This document shows positions 23,209-33,282 of a stretch of 64,000 nucleotides of DNA, in pieces; the first letter of the stretch is position 1, and each line of letters starts with the position of its first letter. The notes under the pieces are model-generated. The model ran no database searches. It was not told the DNA's origin and worked only from the letters and a program-made list of their open reading frames with translations. This DNA is from Entoloma clypeatum (lineage: Eukaryota > Basidiomycota > Agaricomycetes > Agaricales > Entolomataceae), in contig OY751489.1 of NCBI GenBank assembly GCA_963565915.1, forward strand, positions 2,852,001-2,916,000, in the 5' to 3' direction. The translations under genes were made by a program, and so were the position numbers.

Positions 23209-24234
23209 ATGCCTGGTGCTGCTCTTATTACTGGCTTCGTGCATTGCACTAAACGTCGTGTACTCGACCCTCAAAAACCAAAAACTTCTACCTACAATGG
23301 CAAAATCTTCATTGGTTTCAACAACCAAAAGAAACGACAGATTATTACTGCACTGGTGCATCATTTCGTGCCTCAGGGAACTCCTGATTTGCCTGAGGGT
23401 TTCCTCTACTTCATCAGCGGTAGAGTAATGTGTATCAAATGTGATACACCTGTGGCCGAACAATTACCATCTTGAAATTGAAGCCTTCAAAGTACCAATG
23501 GTTTTTTTTCCGCCTAGTTTCCATCCTTTTCTTATTCTTGCGCTATAGATGGTTGAGGTAACACACAAAATTTTCATCGAACCAGTTGTAACAATTATGG
23601 GAACAGTGTGTTCTTTATTGACAATATTGTCTAATACATGCTTATTCTTCTCAGACAGGCCATGTTGTTTCCGACCTCCAGTTTGAAATCGACATCCAAC
23701 AATACTTTGCTGGATCTAGTGACAAGATGGCAGCCTTCGACATCTACTTTGATTCTAGCAATGCTTGATTCAAAAGTCTCAAACCTCCTTTTGCTGCGAC
23801 CCCCTGTGCAATCGCCGGACAGATATGCGGCATCAGCTCTTATGCTTCTGCGGGTTCTATTAAGCATATCCCCATACGCTTATTTGAACTTATGCACGTT
23901 TCCGCAAAACAAGATATTGCTGAACCTCAAAGTGTTACAGGTATTGTTAAAATCTACTACTCTCTTTTCTCAATTGTAACATTACTCAGGGCAGCTTGCA
24001 CCTCAAGGTGCTTATTTTGCCGGCGATGATGATGACAATGAAGAAGATCAACTGCCTCCTTCTACATCTCAACCAAGCACATCAGCTCTTCCTATTCCTC
24101 AATCATCCTCGTCTACTGCAGATCAACATTCATCCTTGACTGACGAAAGATCATCTCCTACTCTATCTAGTAACCTTTCTGACCCTGATGATCCTCCTGC
24201 AACGAAGAAACAAAAACAAGGGGGAAAATTGTAA
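23209..24234 (+). pseudogene. Helitron accessory gene upstream of Rep/helicase
   Basis: ATG 23209 starts MPGAALITGFVHCTKRR, then GKIFIGFNNQKKRQI and PEGFLYFISGR. An exon after an AG near 23654 gives GHVVSDLQFEIDIQQYFAG and FDIYFDSSNA*FKSLKPPF. A last exon from about 23989 gives GQLAPQGAYFAGDDDDNEED, a Ser/Pro-rich stretch and ATKKQKQGGKL*. About 250 residues with three exons. The beta-rich first half could be an OB-fold single-strand-binding protein, as in other Helitrons that carry RPA-like genes, but that is inference. TGA in SNA*FKS again fits CGA-to-TGA. Confidence 0.45.
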
Positions 24235-24542
24235 TATGTAATCTGAAACTTTTTTGGTATTACGCCAATGTGTTTTTGTCGTTAAATACATTTCCCTTCT
24301 ATGGTCATGCCTCTATCAAAACTCAAAGATTGTGAACGCAGCCGCCGTCGACAACATGCAAAAGATAGTTATCGCAAGTCTATTCAACAACAACAACAGT
24401 TGGCTACTTCAGCATCCGACTCTACAACCAAACACTTTTACATGTGCAATCGAACAGAGTTTGTTTTCAAAGAAGTTATTGATTCAAAACTATTCTCATT
24501 TTTTTTTCTTCTATAGAATGGTGGTTACCCTTTTCTGCCAAG

Positions 24543-27112
24543 ATGAAGTGGACACAATGGCAGCCTCCTCTATGGAACCATTTTTGTCCCCATTGTCATG
24601 CTCTTCTACTGTCTAGCGAACGACCTGGGTTCTGTTGCTCAGATGGAAAATATATTGCTCCTCCACTTCCAAATCTTCCTCCCATGATTTCCCACCTCAC
24701 TACACTCCCAAATTTCTCCTCTTCTTCACGATGTTTGAACAATCTCTTCTCTTTTACTGCTATTGGCGTATCTAAAGGATTTCAACACTCCAACACTGGC
24801 ATCTCAAGTGTTGCTACAACAGGACGCACGTACCATTGTATCTTTGATATCTCGCGATCCAACCATTTGATTCATTGGTTTCTGTATGATGAGAAGGAAC
24901 ACAAAACAGAAGGCTCAACTTGGGATGTTCCTGTTGACTGGACTCGGGCTATCAAACATGATCTTGACCTCTATAATCCCTATGTCCATCACCTCTATGC
25001 TCTTGCCAACATGTGGTGTCGCAATTATGAATCTATGACAGCTCTTGAACTTGGTGATGTCACCTCAAGAGGTGACTTTGCTGTACTCATGCATGCTAAT
25101 AACAGTACTACTGTTCGACCACGCAGCATCTTGATCTGGGAAAAGACAGATGAAGAACCGTCTTTTGTACCACTCTTTAGTCAACATTATGAACCTTTGC
25201 AGTATCTGTTACTCTTTCCACATGGATCCCTTGGATGGGGTTTGACATACACACATCCGGACACAACCCATCTAAAGAATGATCTCCATCAAATGCAATG
25301 CCAATGGTACAAAAATTGTCTTCTGACAGATGATCGTTTTCTACGCTTTGGTCGATTAACAGAGGAATACTTATGTGACATGTACTCTCGGGTAGAAGAA
25401 GAACGTCTACAGTTCATCCGTCATGGAAGACTTGCTCATGCTGCAAATGTTTCCGCTGATGATACAACTGTTGACATTCCTCTTCTGGCTACCTTTCTTG
25501 GCTCAAAGCGATGGGCTTCAAATCAGACAGCTGATTGTTTAGCTCTTGCTAGGGTTTTTCAAAAACCCACTCTTTTTGTCACTGCCACATGCAATGGTCA
25601 CTGGCCCAAAATTACTTCTCGTCTCCAATGTGGACAAAATGCAACAGAAGTGCCTATCATTGTTGTGCGAGCTTTTAAACAACGACTACATCGTCTCCAC
25701 AATCTTTTGCGCATGAAATTTGGTGACATTGTTTATATGATAACTGTCATTGAATTTCAAAAGTGTGGTCTTCCTCATGCACACATTATTCTCAAGGCAT
25801 GAATTTTTTTTTTTACTCCCTGAATCTTTGCTCAAGTTTCTTAGATTGATCCTGAACCTCCTCGTGAAGAAATTGACCTGATCATCAAAGGCAAACTTCC
25901 AAACGACAATTCTGTGTTGTGGGAAAAAATCAAGAAATACATGACACATCCAGAAGATCATCTCACGCACGAAAATAGTCGCTGTAACCACAACGGAAAA
26001 TGCATCTATGGCTTTCCTCAACCAATAACTCCAGAGACTTGGATTGATGAAGAGGGTCATGTGCACCTCCAACGCCTTACTGAAGATGATTGTTGGAGGT
26101 ATCCCACATTCCCGAATTAGTTGATGAACTTGACTGTCACATTTATGTTGACATTGTGTTCACCGTTCTCGTCTTCCTATACTTATACAAATATCTCTTC
26201 AAAGGCCCCGACCACGCTCTATTTCGAGTTCTCAATCATAACCCCCCATCGATGGATGACAAGTCTATCCAAGTGGACGAAATCAAAGACTATGTCGATG
26301 TGCGTTACCTCTGTGCTCCCGAAGCGGCATGGCAGATTCTAGGTTATGATATTACTCAAAAGCATCCCACCGTAACAGCACTCTCTATTCACTTGCCTAA
26401 CCAAAATATCCCTCAATTTGGCCTACAAGGTTCATTGGCATCATCTCTCATTCATTATTTTCATCGACCTCACTTGCCCATCTTTGACTGTATGCTCTAC
26501 ACTGAATACTTCAAGAAATTTCATCTATACTCGCTCAAAGGCAATGAAACATTGGCAAAAGATGAATATGCTGAGGAACCTATTCCTGGCACGTCTTCTA
26601 GAAAAGTGCGCGGCCATCATAATCAATCACAGACTATCGCTCGCATTCAAACTGTTTCCCCAACGGCTGGCGAACTTTTCTATCTTAGGTGTCTGTTGAC
26701 TCATCGTGCAGGGAGGAGCTTTCAAGATCTTTGCACCTTTGATGAGAGAGTATTTCCTACATTCCATAAAGCAGCAGTTCATTGTGGCTTATTTTCGAAT
26801 GAAGATGAGGGATTATATGCACTTGAAGAAGCAGTTGACTCATGTGCCACTTCCCGACAACTTCGCTTTCTCTTTTCTCACATAATTCTTGAAGGATACC
26901 CTGCACGGCATCTATGGGACTACTTCTTTGACTCCCTCACTTTTGACTTTGTCATCCTGTCTTCTTCCTGTCAACAAGGAATCGACCGCACTTTGCATGA
27001 AATTGCTCTCATCTTGGAAGAAAACGGACGCACACTCAAAGACTTTGGACTTCCCGAACCGCAACTACGATCCCCTGAGATTGTTGCCGAAATAGATGCT
27101 TTTGATGGTTGA
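24543..27112 (+). pseudogene. Helitron Rep (HUH endonuclease) part
   Basis: 24543-25800 encodes an N-terminal CPHCHALLLSSERPGFCC-like zinc motif, the Helitron-like N-domain (HYEPLQYLLLFPHGSLGWG, RFLRFGRL) and the Rep motif TVIEFQKCGLPHAHIIL, with the HxH of the HUH nuclease. A probable intron follows (25799-25842, with a GC donor or mutated GT). Then come IDPEPPREEIDL and CMYGF-like GKCIYGFPQP. A frameshift near 26100 leads to YLYKYLFKGPDHALFRV, RYLCAPEAAWQIL and the conserved FDERVFPTFHKAAVHCGL block. The stop is TGA at 27110-27112 in FDG*EAEL. Confidence 0.8.
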
Positions 27113-27154
27113 GAAGCAGAATTAGCTGCCTATGCACAACGCAAAGCAAACATT

Positions 27155-27752
27155 ATGGATCTCAATCAACTCTTTATATTCAATATGTTATACGACATCG
27201 TCATCAAGTATAACAACGCCGACACCCAACAAAAACCTTACATTCCTCCTCATTTTATTGATGGAAAACCCGGGCGAGGGAAGACTTTTCTTGCTGATGC
27301 ACTTGTGTCTAAATTAAGAAGTGAAGGTGTTATTGTTCTCGTCGTGGGCACAAGTGCATTAGCAGCCACTCTATATGAAAGAGGACATACAGCTCATCAT
27401 CTTTTCCGAATACCTGTAAATGATGTATGTGTTTCGTATGAACTCTATAACAAAAAAGTGACTCTTTTTGCAGGATTCGGCCACTATACAATCCACTATA
27501 ATGCCTAACACATTCCATGCAGAACTCATTGATCCATCAAGTGCTATCATATGGGAAGAACTTCCAGCCGCAAATGTTGCCGCAATGGAGTGCGTCAACA
27601 ATGTCTGTCAACTCATCAAACAAAACAATCGGCCGTTTGGTGGCATACCATTCATTGGCATAGGAGACTTCTGACAAATCGCACCGGTCGTCAAAGGTCA
27701 AGGACTTACAGCCACTTTACTTGCATCCGTCAGAAAATCCTATCTATGGACA
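27155..27752 (+). pseudogene. Helitron PIF1-type helicase, N-terminal part
   Basis: Walker A is GKPGRGKTFLADAL. Then VVGTSALAATLYERGHTAH and, after a frame change near 27470, SSAIIWEELPAANVAAMECV (Walker B region) and FIGIGDF*QIAPVVKG. The conserved GDFRQ motif has TGA at 27672-27674 instead of Arg. The gene is then cut by the Tc1 at 27755; SYLWTYFKIFTL reads across the site when the Tc1 is removed. Confidence 0.85.
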
Positions 27753-27754
27753 TA

Positions 27755-29373
27755 CAGTGCCTCACAAAACTGATTCAATGTTTGCTACTTTGTGAATACC
27801 TTCAAAATAACTTTGCAAATAATGCCAATCAAAAGAAGGTATTGGTACCTGGTTAAAAGCCCTGCTTCAGGACTCTCGGAATCTGCAATAATTATGTAAT
27901 TCCCATAAGAAATGATCAATATATGATCAAATTACTCCAGGGACTCATTGAATCAGTTTTGTGAGTATATACAATAAATACAGTATTTTATACTTTAGTA
28001 CTTGGTATTACCCCCCTTAGCTTTGATTACTGCCTCTACCCTTCTTGGCATACTTTCTATCAGGTTTTGACACACTTCTGGCTCTATATTATTCCACATC
28101 TCTGCTGCTCTGTCCCAAATCTCCCAGACTCCCTTGAGTGGTGTTGGATATTCATTCAACTTCCTTTTAATATGAACCCAGAGGTGTTCAATAGGATTGA
28201 GGTCTGGGGACTGTGCAGGCCAATCCAGCAGAGCAATATTCTTGCTGTCCATCCATTTTTTGGCCTTCTTGGAGGTGTGCTTGGGGTCATTGTCCTGCTG
28301 AAAAATAATCTCCTCTTCAGAGATTCCACTCTCCTCCATGCTGGGCAGCAAATTGTCCTCCAAAATGGACACATACTGATCAGCATCCATCCTCCCCTCA
28401 ACCTCTGCAAGTCTCCCCACACCTTCCCAACCCATACAACCCCAAACCATAATATTTCCTCCCCCAAACTTGACTGTGCCCTGAACCTCTCTTTCAATAA
28501 GCCCCTCACCCTTCTTTTTCCAGACCCATTCCTTGCCATCTGACCCAAACCTGTTGATTTTGGTCTCATCTGACCAAATGACCCTCTTCCAGTCCTCCAC
28601 TGTCCATTCCCTGTGCTTCATAGCAAATGCCAACCGCCTCTTCCGATGTATGGCCTTTAAGAAAGGTCTTTTTTTCTTTGTTACAGCCTTGAATTCATGT
28701 TTTCTGAGAACCCTTCTCACAGTTTCTGGGGAGACAGGATTGGAGATGACAGTGTTGATGTGTTTGGTAGCCTGCATAGCATTGGAGGCTCTCCCTGAGG
28801 TGATTTGTGAAAGTATGTTTTGTGTGTTGGTGGGAGAAAGCTTGGATGGACGACCACCAGAAGAGAGATTGTGATGAAGAAGAAGATTTTGAAGCACTCT
28901 GGAGACAGTTGGTTGGCTGACACCCAGGTTAGAGGCAATATGACAAGTGGAGTGACCATTGGAGGCCAGAGAAAGAATGTTTTCCTTGTGGGAAGAGGAG
29001 ATAGGGCGCATGATTAATTATGGAGGCTGTTGAGGTTGGATTCTTCTTATACAACTTTCCTTGACAACCCATCAGGGTTCTATTCAAGTTCCATCAGTAA
29101 GTCATGACAACTGGTTACCATACAACCAGTGAAACATGTGATTCTGATAATTGCCATAGGTACTCACAAAACTGATTCAATGAGTTGCTGATTTAATTTA
29201 ATCATATCTCCATGGATTCTGATCTAAATCATATGATTCCTTTATATTCTGAAAGCCCTGAAGTAGGGCTTTCAATTATATACCAAAGGTTTAATTCAAT
29301 TGGTATTCTTTGCAGAGTTATCTTGAAGGTATTCAAAAAGCAACAAACATTGAATTAGTTTTGTGAGGCACTG
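27755..29373 (-). mobile_element. Full-length Tc1-like element
   Basis: 1,619 bp, CAGTGCCTCAC ... GTGAGGCACTG, flanked by TA (27753-27754 and 29374-29375). About 210-bp terminal regions each carry the ACAAAACTGATTCAATG motif at the outer end and again, inverted, at the inner end. It carries one intact 338-aa transposase. It is inserted in the Helitron helicase gene. Confidence 0.93.
27995..29011 (-). CDS. Tc1-family transposase, intact
   Basis: 338 aa from ATG 29011 (MRPISSSHKENI) to TAA. The N-terminus is a paired helix-turn-helix DNA-binding region: HIASNLGVSQPTVSRVLQ, then a second HTH with the GGRPSKLS hinge that binds terminal repeats. The catalytic DDE domain has VIWSDETKI (first Asp), NIMVWGCMGW, IFQQDNDPKHT (second Asp) and SPDLNPIEHLW (Glu). 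34 residues lie between the second Asp and the Glu, i.e. DD34E as in Tc1. The length is normal for the family. No stop or frameshift, so it may be active. Confidence 0.93.
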   Translation of the reverse strand: MRPISSSHKENILSLASNGHSTCHIASNLGVSQPTVSRVLQNLLLHHNLSSGGRPSKLSPTNTQNILSQITSGRASNAMQATKHINTVISNPVSPETVRRVLRKHEFKAVTKKKRPFLKAIHRKRRLAFAMKHREWTVEDWKRVIWSDETKINRFGSDGKEWVWKKKGEGLIEREVQGTVKFGGGNIMVWGCMGWEGVGRLAEVEGRMDADQYVSILEDNLLPSMEESGISEEEIIFQQDNDPKHTSKKAKKWMDSKNIALLDWPAQSPDLNPIEHLWVHIKRKLNEYPTPLKGVWEIWDRAAEMWNNIEPEVCQNLIESMPRRVEAVIKAKGGNTKY

Positions 29374-29375
29374 TA

Positions 29376-30272
29376 CTTCAAAATATTCACTCTCTGGCAC
29401 TCTCATTGAAGTGTATCTGATCCAGAATACACTGCTTTTGTCGACTTCATTGGTGAAGACTATCAACATCGAAAAACTTCTCTCGGCATTCTATCACCTG
29501 TCATGAATGAAGACGACACGTTGAATTTTCTTTTTCCCCCTGATATTCTTACACAACCACAAGCATGTTTAACGCGTGCTTTTCTCAGTCCTCTAAACCA
29601 CTATGTTGACAACTTCAATGAGAAAGTGCTTGATAACTTGCCAGGTTGCTGAGGTATTTGCTCGCACATGTGCTACTTTTATTCACAGTTCACCTTCTCT
29701 GTCTAGCTTCTTTCTACAGTGCAGACATCATAAAAGAAAACGAGACAAATACCATCTCTGAAGACATACCCAAAGCATCATTAGATTTTCTAAGTCTTCT
29801 GAAGCACAATGGGGTTCCTCCTCACAATCTACAACTGAAGGAAGGCGCTGTGTGTTGTTTGATGAGAAACATGTCTATTCAAAACCGTTTAGTAAAAAAT
29901 GCGCGGCTTATTATTGATTGGTTACATCGACGCTTCATCCAAATTCGTGTTATCAATAACCGGACGGGCACCCTAGGAGAACCTCTCTGTCTTCCCCGCA
30001 TCCGATTTGACTTCAACCCGAAATTCTCTAGCTGGACAATTCAACGACTCCAATTTCCTCTCCACTTAGCTTATGCCACCACCTTTCATAGCTGTGTCGG
30101 CCTCACACTTGATCGCACAGTCTTGGACCTTCGCAGCAAAGTTTTTGCTCATGGTCAATTGTACACTGCCCTTGCTCATGTTCGAAATCGAATTGATTCC
30201 AGAGTAATGTTTCTCGAAGGTACAACAGATTCTCTAACTACCAACATTGTATATAAAGAGTTGTTACTATAA
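29376..30272 (+). pseudogene. Helitron PIF1-type helicase, C-terminal part
   Basis: Continues after the Tc1 with TSKYSLSGTLIE-like sequence, then 29646-30272: HNGVPPHNLQLKEGAVCCLM, QFPLHLAYATTFHSCVGLTL (motif V region) and AHGQLYTALAHVRNRID. The usual TALSRVRNR motif reads TALAHVRNR here; the Arg-to-His change fits G-to-A decay. The stop TAA at 30270-30272 lies just before the Helitron 3' hairpin. Confidence 0.85.
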
Positions 30273-30288
30273 CTATGAACACAAGTCT

Positions 30289-30311
30289 GGCGGCAAAGCC
30301 GCCATAGCTTG
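30289..30311 (+). terminator. Helitron 3' hairpin and end
   Basis: Six-base stem GGCGGC/GCCGCC with AAA loop, then ATAG and CTTG. This is the rolling-circle termination signal expected at a Helitron 3' end. CTTG instead of CTRR makes the exact end tentative. Confidence 0.6.
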
Positions 30312-30613
30312 TATGTAATAACCAGAGCGATGTTTTTTGAGTTTGTTTACATGTATTTGACACATTTGATGCACATGTGATGCGCACGTCATCCAACGTC
30401 AAAACAACGCATCCACTGGTGGAGGGGCACACATGTTGAAAAGGTTAAAATATATTTATGGATTTTATTGAAAGCCTGTCTACATGTGATTGAGGCGCGT
30501 GCGCATGCCATTTGACAAAATTTGGCTGGTTGTAGCCTATTTTGGAATTTTTTTTTGCCTATCTTGGAAGTGAAAAAATCGGGATGTAGAGTCAGTGTGA
30601 GCAACAAATTCAA

Positions 30614-30697
30614 ATGGTCTGGTGGCTTAGTTGGTTGAGTTGTCAAAATAATTTTCTGTACCATAGAGGTCTTGAGTTCAAGTCCTGTTAGTGGCAC
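30614..30697 (+). other. tRNA-like Pol III promoter module (SINE-like or tRNA relic)
   Basis: An A-box-like TGGCTTAGTTGG (30623-30634) and a B-box-like GAGTTCAAGTCC (30674-30685) are 40 nt apart, as in tRNA genes. The 3' part does not pair with the 5' end and the T-stem is poor, so it is not a functional tRNA. It lies in the right arm of the hAT element. Confidence 0.4.
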
Positions 30698-30960
30698 ATA
30701 TTTTGCACTTCTCTTTCCTTGCATCGTTCCGTCCAAAAGACCAGTTTAAACTGCTTCGGAACTGGCCTTTGGCTGATCTTTCAAATTCCCAATTTGGAGG
30801 GAACCGAGGACTGGCCGTGATCTGAAACCTTAAAGACCGAGACTGCGGTCTGGTCTCAAACCGGTCTTTTCGGGTCCGGTTTTGGTCCGGTTTTCGGTCT
30901 TTGAGACTGGACATTCAAACACTACATTGGATTCGAGAACAAATACAAATTGGACTTATA

Positions 30961-32580
30961 CAGTGACTCACAAAATTGTCCCAATGTTTTGCACATTTTG
31001 ATTCTTTCCACAATAGGTCAACAACCACAACAGATAAAAACAATATGTTGGTGCATCAAAGATAGGATTTGATCATGGCTATGCAACGAACAAACAATTA
31101 TATAATTTTGATAAAAGTTGATGGAGATATATATGATTTAATTTGATTACTCATTGGGACAATTTTGTGAGGGGGTATTCAAAATATAGTAATCAGTAAT
31201 TCTAATACTTGGTATGGCCTCCCTTGGCCTTAATAACTGCTTCCAATCTTCTAGGCATACTTTCAATCAAGTTCTGACACACCTCTGGGGGTATATTATT
31301 CCACACGTCCTCTATCCTCCCCCAAATATTCCAGACTCCTTTTGGTGGTGTTGGATATTCTTTAAGCCTGTCCTTGATATGAACCCAGAGGTGTTCAATG
31401 GAATTGAGGTCTGGAGACTGTGTAGGCCAATCCAGAAGAGTGATATCATTGTCTTCCATCCACTTTCTGGCCTGCTTAGAGGTGTGCTTGGGGTCATTGT
31501 CCTGCTGAAAGATGACCTCCACCTCAAATATCCCACTCTCCTTCATACTGGGCAGCAGATTATCCTCCAAAATGGACATGTACTGGTCAGAATTCATCTT
31601 TCCCTCAACCTCTGCAAGCCTTCCCACACCTTCCCAACCCATACACCCCCAAACCATAATATTTCCTCCCCCAAGCTTCACTGTACTCTGAATCTCCCTA
31701 TCAATCAACCCCTGTCCCTTCTCTTTCCACACCCACTGCCTTCCATCTGATCCAAAACTATTGATTTTGGTCTCATCTGACCAAATAACCCTCTTTGAGT
31801 CCTCTACAGTCCACTCACTGTACTTCTGAGCAGGTGCTAACCTCTGATTCCTATGTCTTACACTGAGGAAGAGCTTTTTCTTCTTCACCACAGTCTTGAA
31901 TGAATGTTTTCTGAGTACCCTTCTGACTGTTTCTGAGGAGATTGGAGTAGGGATGAGAGTGTTGATATGTTTAGTGGCCTGAATAGCATTGGAAGCCTTG
32001 CCAGTCCTGATTTGTGAAATGATTGATTGGATATTGGTAGGTGTAAGCTTGGAAGGATGGCCAGCAAGAGGAGTTTGGCAGTTAGAAAGAAGATCCTGAA
32101 GTACTCTGGAGATGGTAGGCCTCTCAACACCCAGTTTGGAAGCAATGTGATGAGTGGAGTGCTCATTTGAGACCAGAAAAAGAATGTTTTCCTTCTGAGA
32201 GGAGGAGATAGAATGCACAATGAATTGGAATATGAAAAAAGAATCAAGACTGCTTATACAGCTTGCAGTCAGACACCATTTGATGTAAAGTTACCATATC
32301 AACCATCAATCAAGGGTTATATGGCCCTGGAAATGATATACCATCAGATTCTGATATTTCTGATACCCACTCACATAATTGTCCCAATGTGTTCCTGAAT
32401 TAAAATAATTATAACTCCAGATATAATAGTCCAAATTACATAATTCTTTTTTCGATGGATACCCCTGATCCAGTGCTTTGTTTCATTTACCAAGGCCCTG
32501 ATTTTATTTGCATTTCCCCTGCTGATATTCAGCAAATACATGAAATAGTCCAAACCTTGGGACAATTTTGTGAGTCACTG
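30961..32580 (-). mobile_element. Second Tc1-like family, full-length
   Basis: 1,620 bp, CAGTGACTCACAAAATTGTC ... GTGAGTCACTG, TA on both sides (30959-30960 and 32581-32582). Same layout as the other family: inner inverted copies of the ACAAAATTGTCCCAATG motif lie about 200 bp inside each end. It carries a 338-codon transposase frame. It is inserted in the copia-B RNase H tail. Confidence 0.92.
31202..32218 (-). CDS. Tc1-family transposase, start codon changed
   Basis: 338 codons with HIASKLGVERPTISRVLQ, a GHPSKLTP hinge, VIWSDETKI, IFQQDNDPKHT and SPDLNSIEHLW; the DD34E spacing is intact. The first codon, aligned with the ATG of the sister family, is GTG here, so either translation starts elsewhere or the start was lost. 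NPIEHLW reads NSIEHLW. About 70 percent similar to the 27995 transposase by eye. Both paired HTH and DDE parts are complete. Confidence 0.85.
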   Translation of the reverse strand: MHSISSSQKENILFLVSNEHSTHHIASKLGVERPTISRVLQDLLSNCQTPLAGHPSKLTPTNIQSIISQIRTGKASNAIQATKHINTLIPTPISSETVRRVLRKHSFKTVVKKKKLFLSVRHRNQRLAPAQKYSEWTVEDSKRVIWSDETKINSFGSDGRQWVWKEKGQGLIDREIQSTVKLGGGNIMVWGCMGWEGVGRLAEVEGKMNSDQYMSILEDNLLPSMKESGIFEVEVIFQQDNDPKHTSKQARKWMEDNDITLLDWPTQSPDLNSIEHLWVHIKDRLKEYPTPPKGVWNIWGRIEDVWNNIPPEVCQNLIESMPRRLEAVIKAKGGHTKY

Positions 32581-32700
32581 TATATCTCAAAGACTGCTGC
32601 GATCCACAACAAACTGCTGATGTACTCACAAAAGCATTAACCCCCGATAAACATAGCCGACATGTCGCCGGACTCGGCCTCTCTTCGGCTTGAGGGGAAA

Positions 32701-33282
32701 TGTTGGGAATTGATGTACAAGCCAAATATAGGCAGTATGACATATATTTGAGACATATGATGTAATATGTATATATATAGTCATCCACCAGTCCTTTGTA
32801 CACTTCAAGATTTGCACTTGGCCACATTGATACATTAAAATTCTGAGTAGACAGTTTTTTTCTGATGTATTCAAATCCTTATTCTGCAAAGTGGCTTGAA
32901 GAACGGAGGAGAATTGGGTGAGCTATGCAGAAATCATTGGTGTACAAAGAAGCAGTTTTTGATGAGATTCAGACCCCGGTTTCCCACCCCTTCCCAAATC
33001 ACCTCCCATTTGACACGAACTCCCAACATTGGGGGTCTCATGGTCTGAATGTGTTCATTCAATGTATAGACACTGTATACAGCCATTGGTTCATGATTTA
33101 CAAGTGGTAATTACAGTTGGAAATCAGATTGAAAAGTGTACAAAGGACCAGGGGTGTACAAAGGACTGGTGGATGACTGTACTTACTCCAATTAGCAGAG
33201 TAATAATCTTTCCTGCCTCCCATCTCTCGGCGATAATCTGCGTGACTGCTAAAACGAACCTCGTGTTTGATTCCCACTGTCA
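32701..33282 (+). repeat. Copia-B 3' LTR, interrupted by a MITE
   Basis: Starts TGTTGGGAATTG right after the polypurine run TTGAGGGGAAA. The MITE at 32778-33179 interrupts it. The LTR probably ends near TTTGATTCCCAC at about 33280, which mirrors the start. No partner LTR was found, so the end is tentative. Confidence 0.5.
32778..33179. mobile_element. 402-bp MITE with TA target site
   Basis: The ends are (T/C)AGTCATCCACCAGTCCTTT and the complement, about 26 bp inverted, with TA outside (32776-32777 and 33180-33181). The right end holds a second partial copy of the terminal repeat. A TA target and CAGT-like start suggest mobilisation by a Tc1/mariner-type transposase. No coding content. Confidence 0.7.

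Larger units (their letters stand above)
22742..30311 (+). mobile_element. Helitron, with Tc1 inserted in the helicase
   Basis: It codes for a Rep/helicase (HUH nuclease plus PIF1-type helicase) in several exons. The proposed 5' end is TCTAAAGAATATAAAG after an A. The proposed 3' end is a GC hairpin (GGCGGC-AAA-GCCGCC, 30289-30303) followed four bases later by CTTG and a T. Helitrons insert between A and T, start with TC and end with a hairpin plus CTRR. Here CTTG deviates by one base, so the ends are probable, not certain. It starts 14 bp after the copia-A target duplication. It is inactive by stops and frameshifts. Confidence 0.7.
15993..30924. mobile_element. 14.9-kb hAT-bounded block with 8-bp target duplication
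   Basis: The left end is TAGTGTTTGAAAGTCCGGTC and the right end is the complement of TAGTGTTTGAATGTCCAGTC. Both are flanked by the direct repeat CATTGGAT (15985-15992 and 30925-30932). An 8-bp duplication and a TAGTG terminus are hAT-type. Subterminal 200-bp regions on both sides are packed with CCGGTC/GACCGG motifs, as in the MITEs at 41074 and 52771. Inside sit copia-A (17465-22722) and a Helitron (22742-30311), so the hAT sequence itself is only about 2.1 kb and carries no recognisable transposase. Removing the block restores the copia-B RNase H frame exactly. Confidence 0.85.
30925..32690 (+). pseudogene. Copia-B RNase H C-terminal tail, split by a Tc1
   Basis: WIREQIQIGLI (30929-30960) continues the frame lost at 15992. 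After the Tc1 at 30961-32580 come DPQQTADVLTKALTPDKH and RHVAGLGLSS, the standard end of copia pol (TADVLTKAL). A 1-nt frameshift lies close to the Tc1 site. The tail ends just before the polypurine run and the 3' LTR. Confidence 0.85.
12835..33282 (+). mobile_element. Copia-B: degraded Ty1/copia element, split by nested insertions
   Basis: Plus-strand order integrase, RT, RNase H, polypurine tract, 3' LTR is typical of Ty1/copia (Pseudoviridae-type pol). The visible element starts inside the integrase core, so the 5' LTR, gag and protease are missing. It was opened by a 942-bp MITE (13484-14425), a 14.9-kb hAT-bounded block (15993-30924), a Tc1 (30961-32580) and a MITE (32778-33179). Removing these rejoins the pol frame. 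Six TGA codons replace Arg codons. Confidence 0.8.

Noticed and set aside
30614..30697. Functional tRNA gene
   Set aside because: The acceptor and T stems do not pair.
15993..30924. Giant cargo-carrying element of the Starship type
   Set aside because: The ends and 8-bp duplication are hAT-type, there is no tyrosine recombinase, and the content is explained by later insertions.
32701..33028. Copia-B LTR ending at CTCCCAACA (33028)
   Set aside because: That point lies inside the 402-bp MITE with its own terminal repeats and TA sites, so the match to the LTR start is chance.
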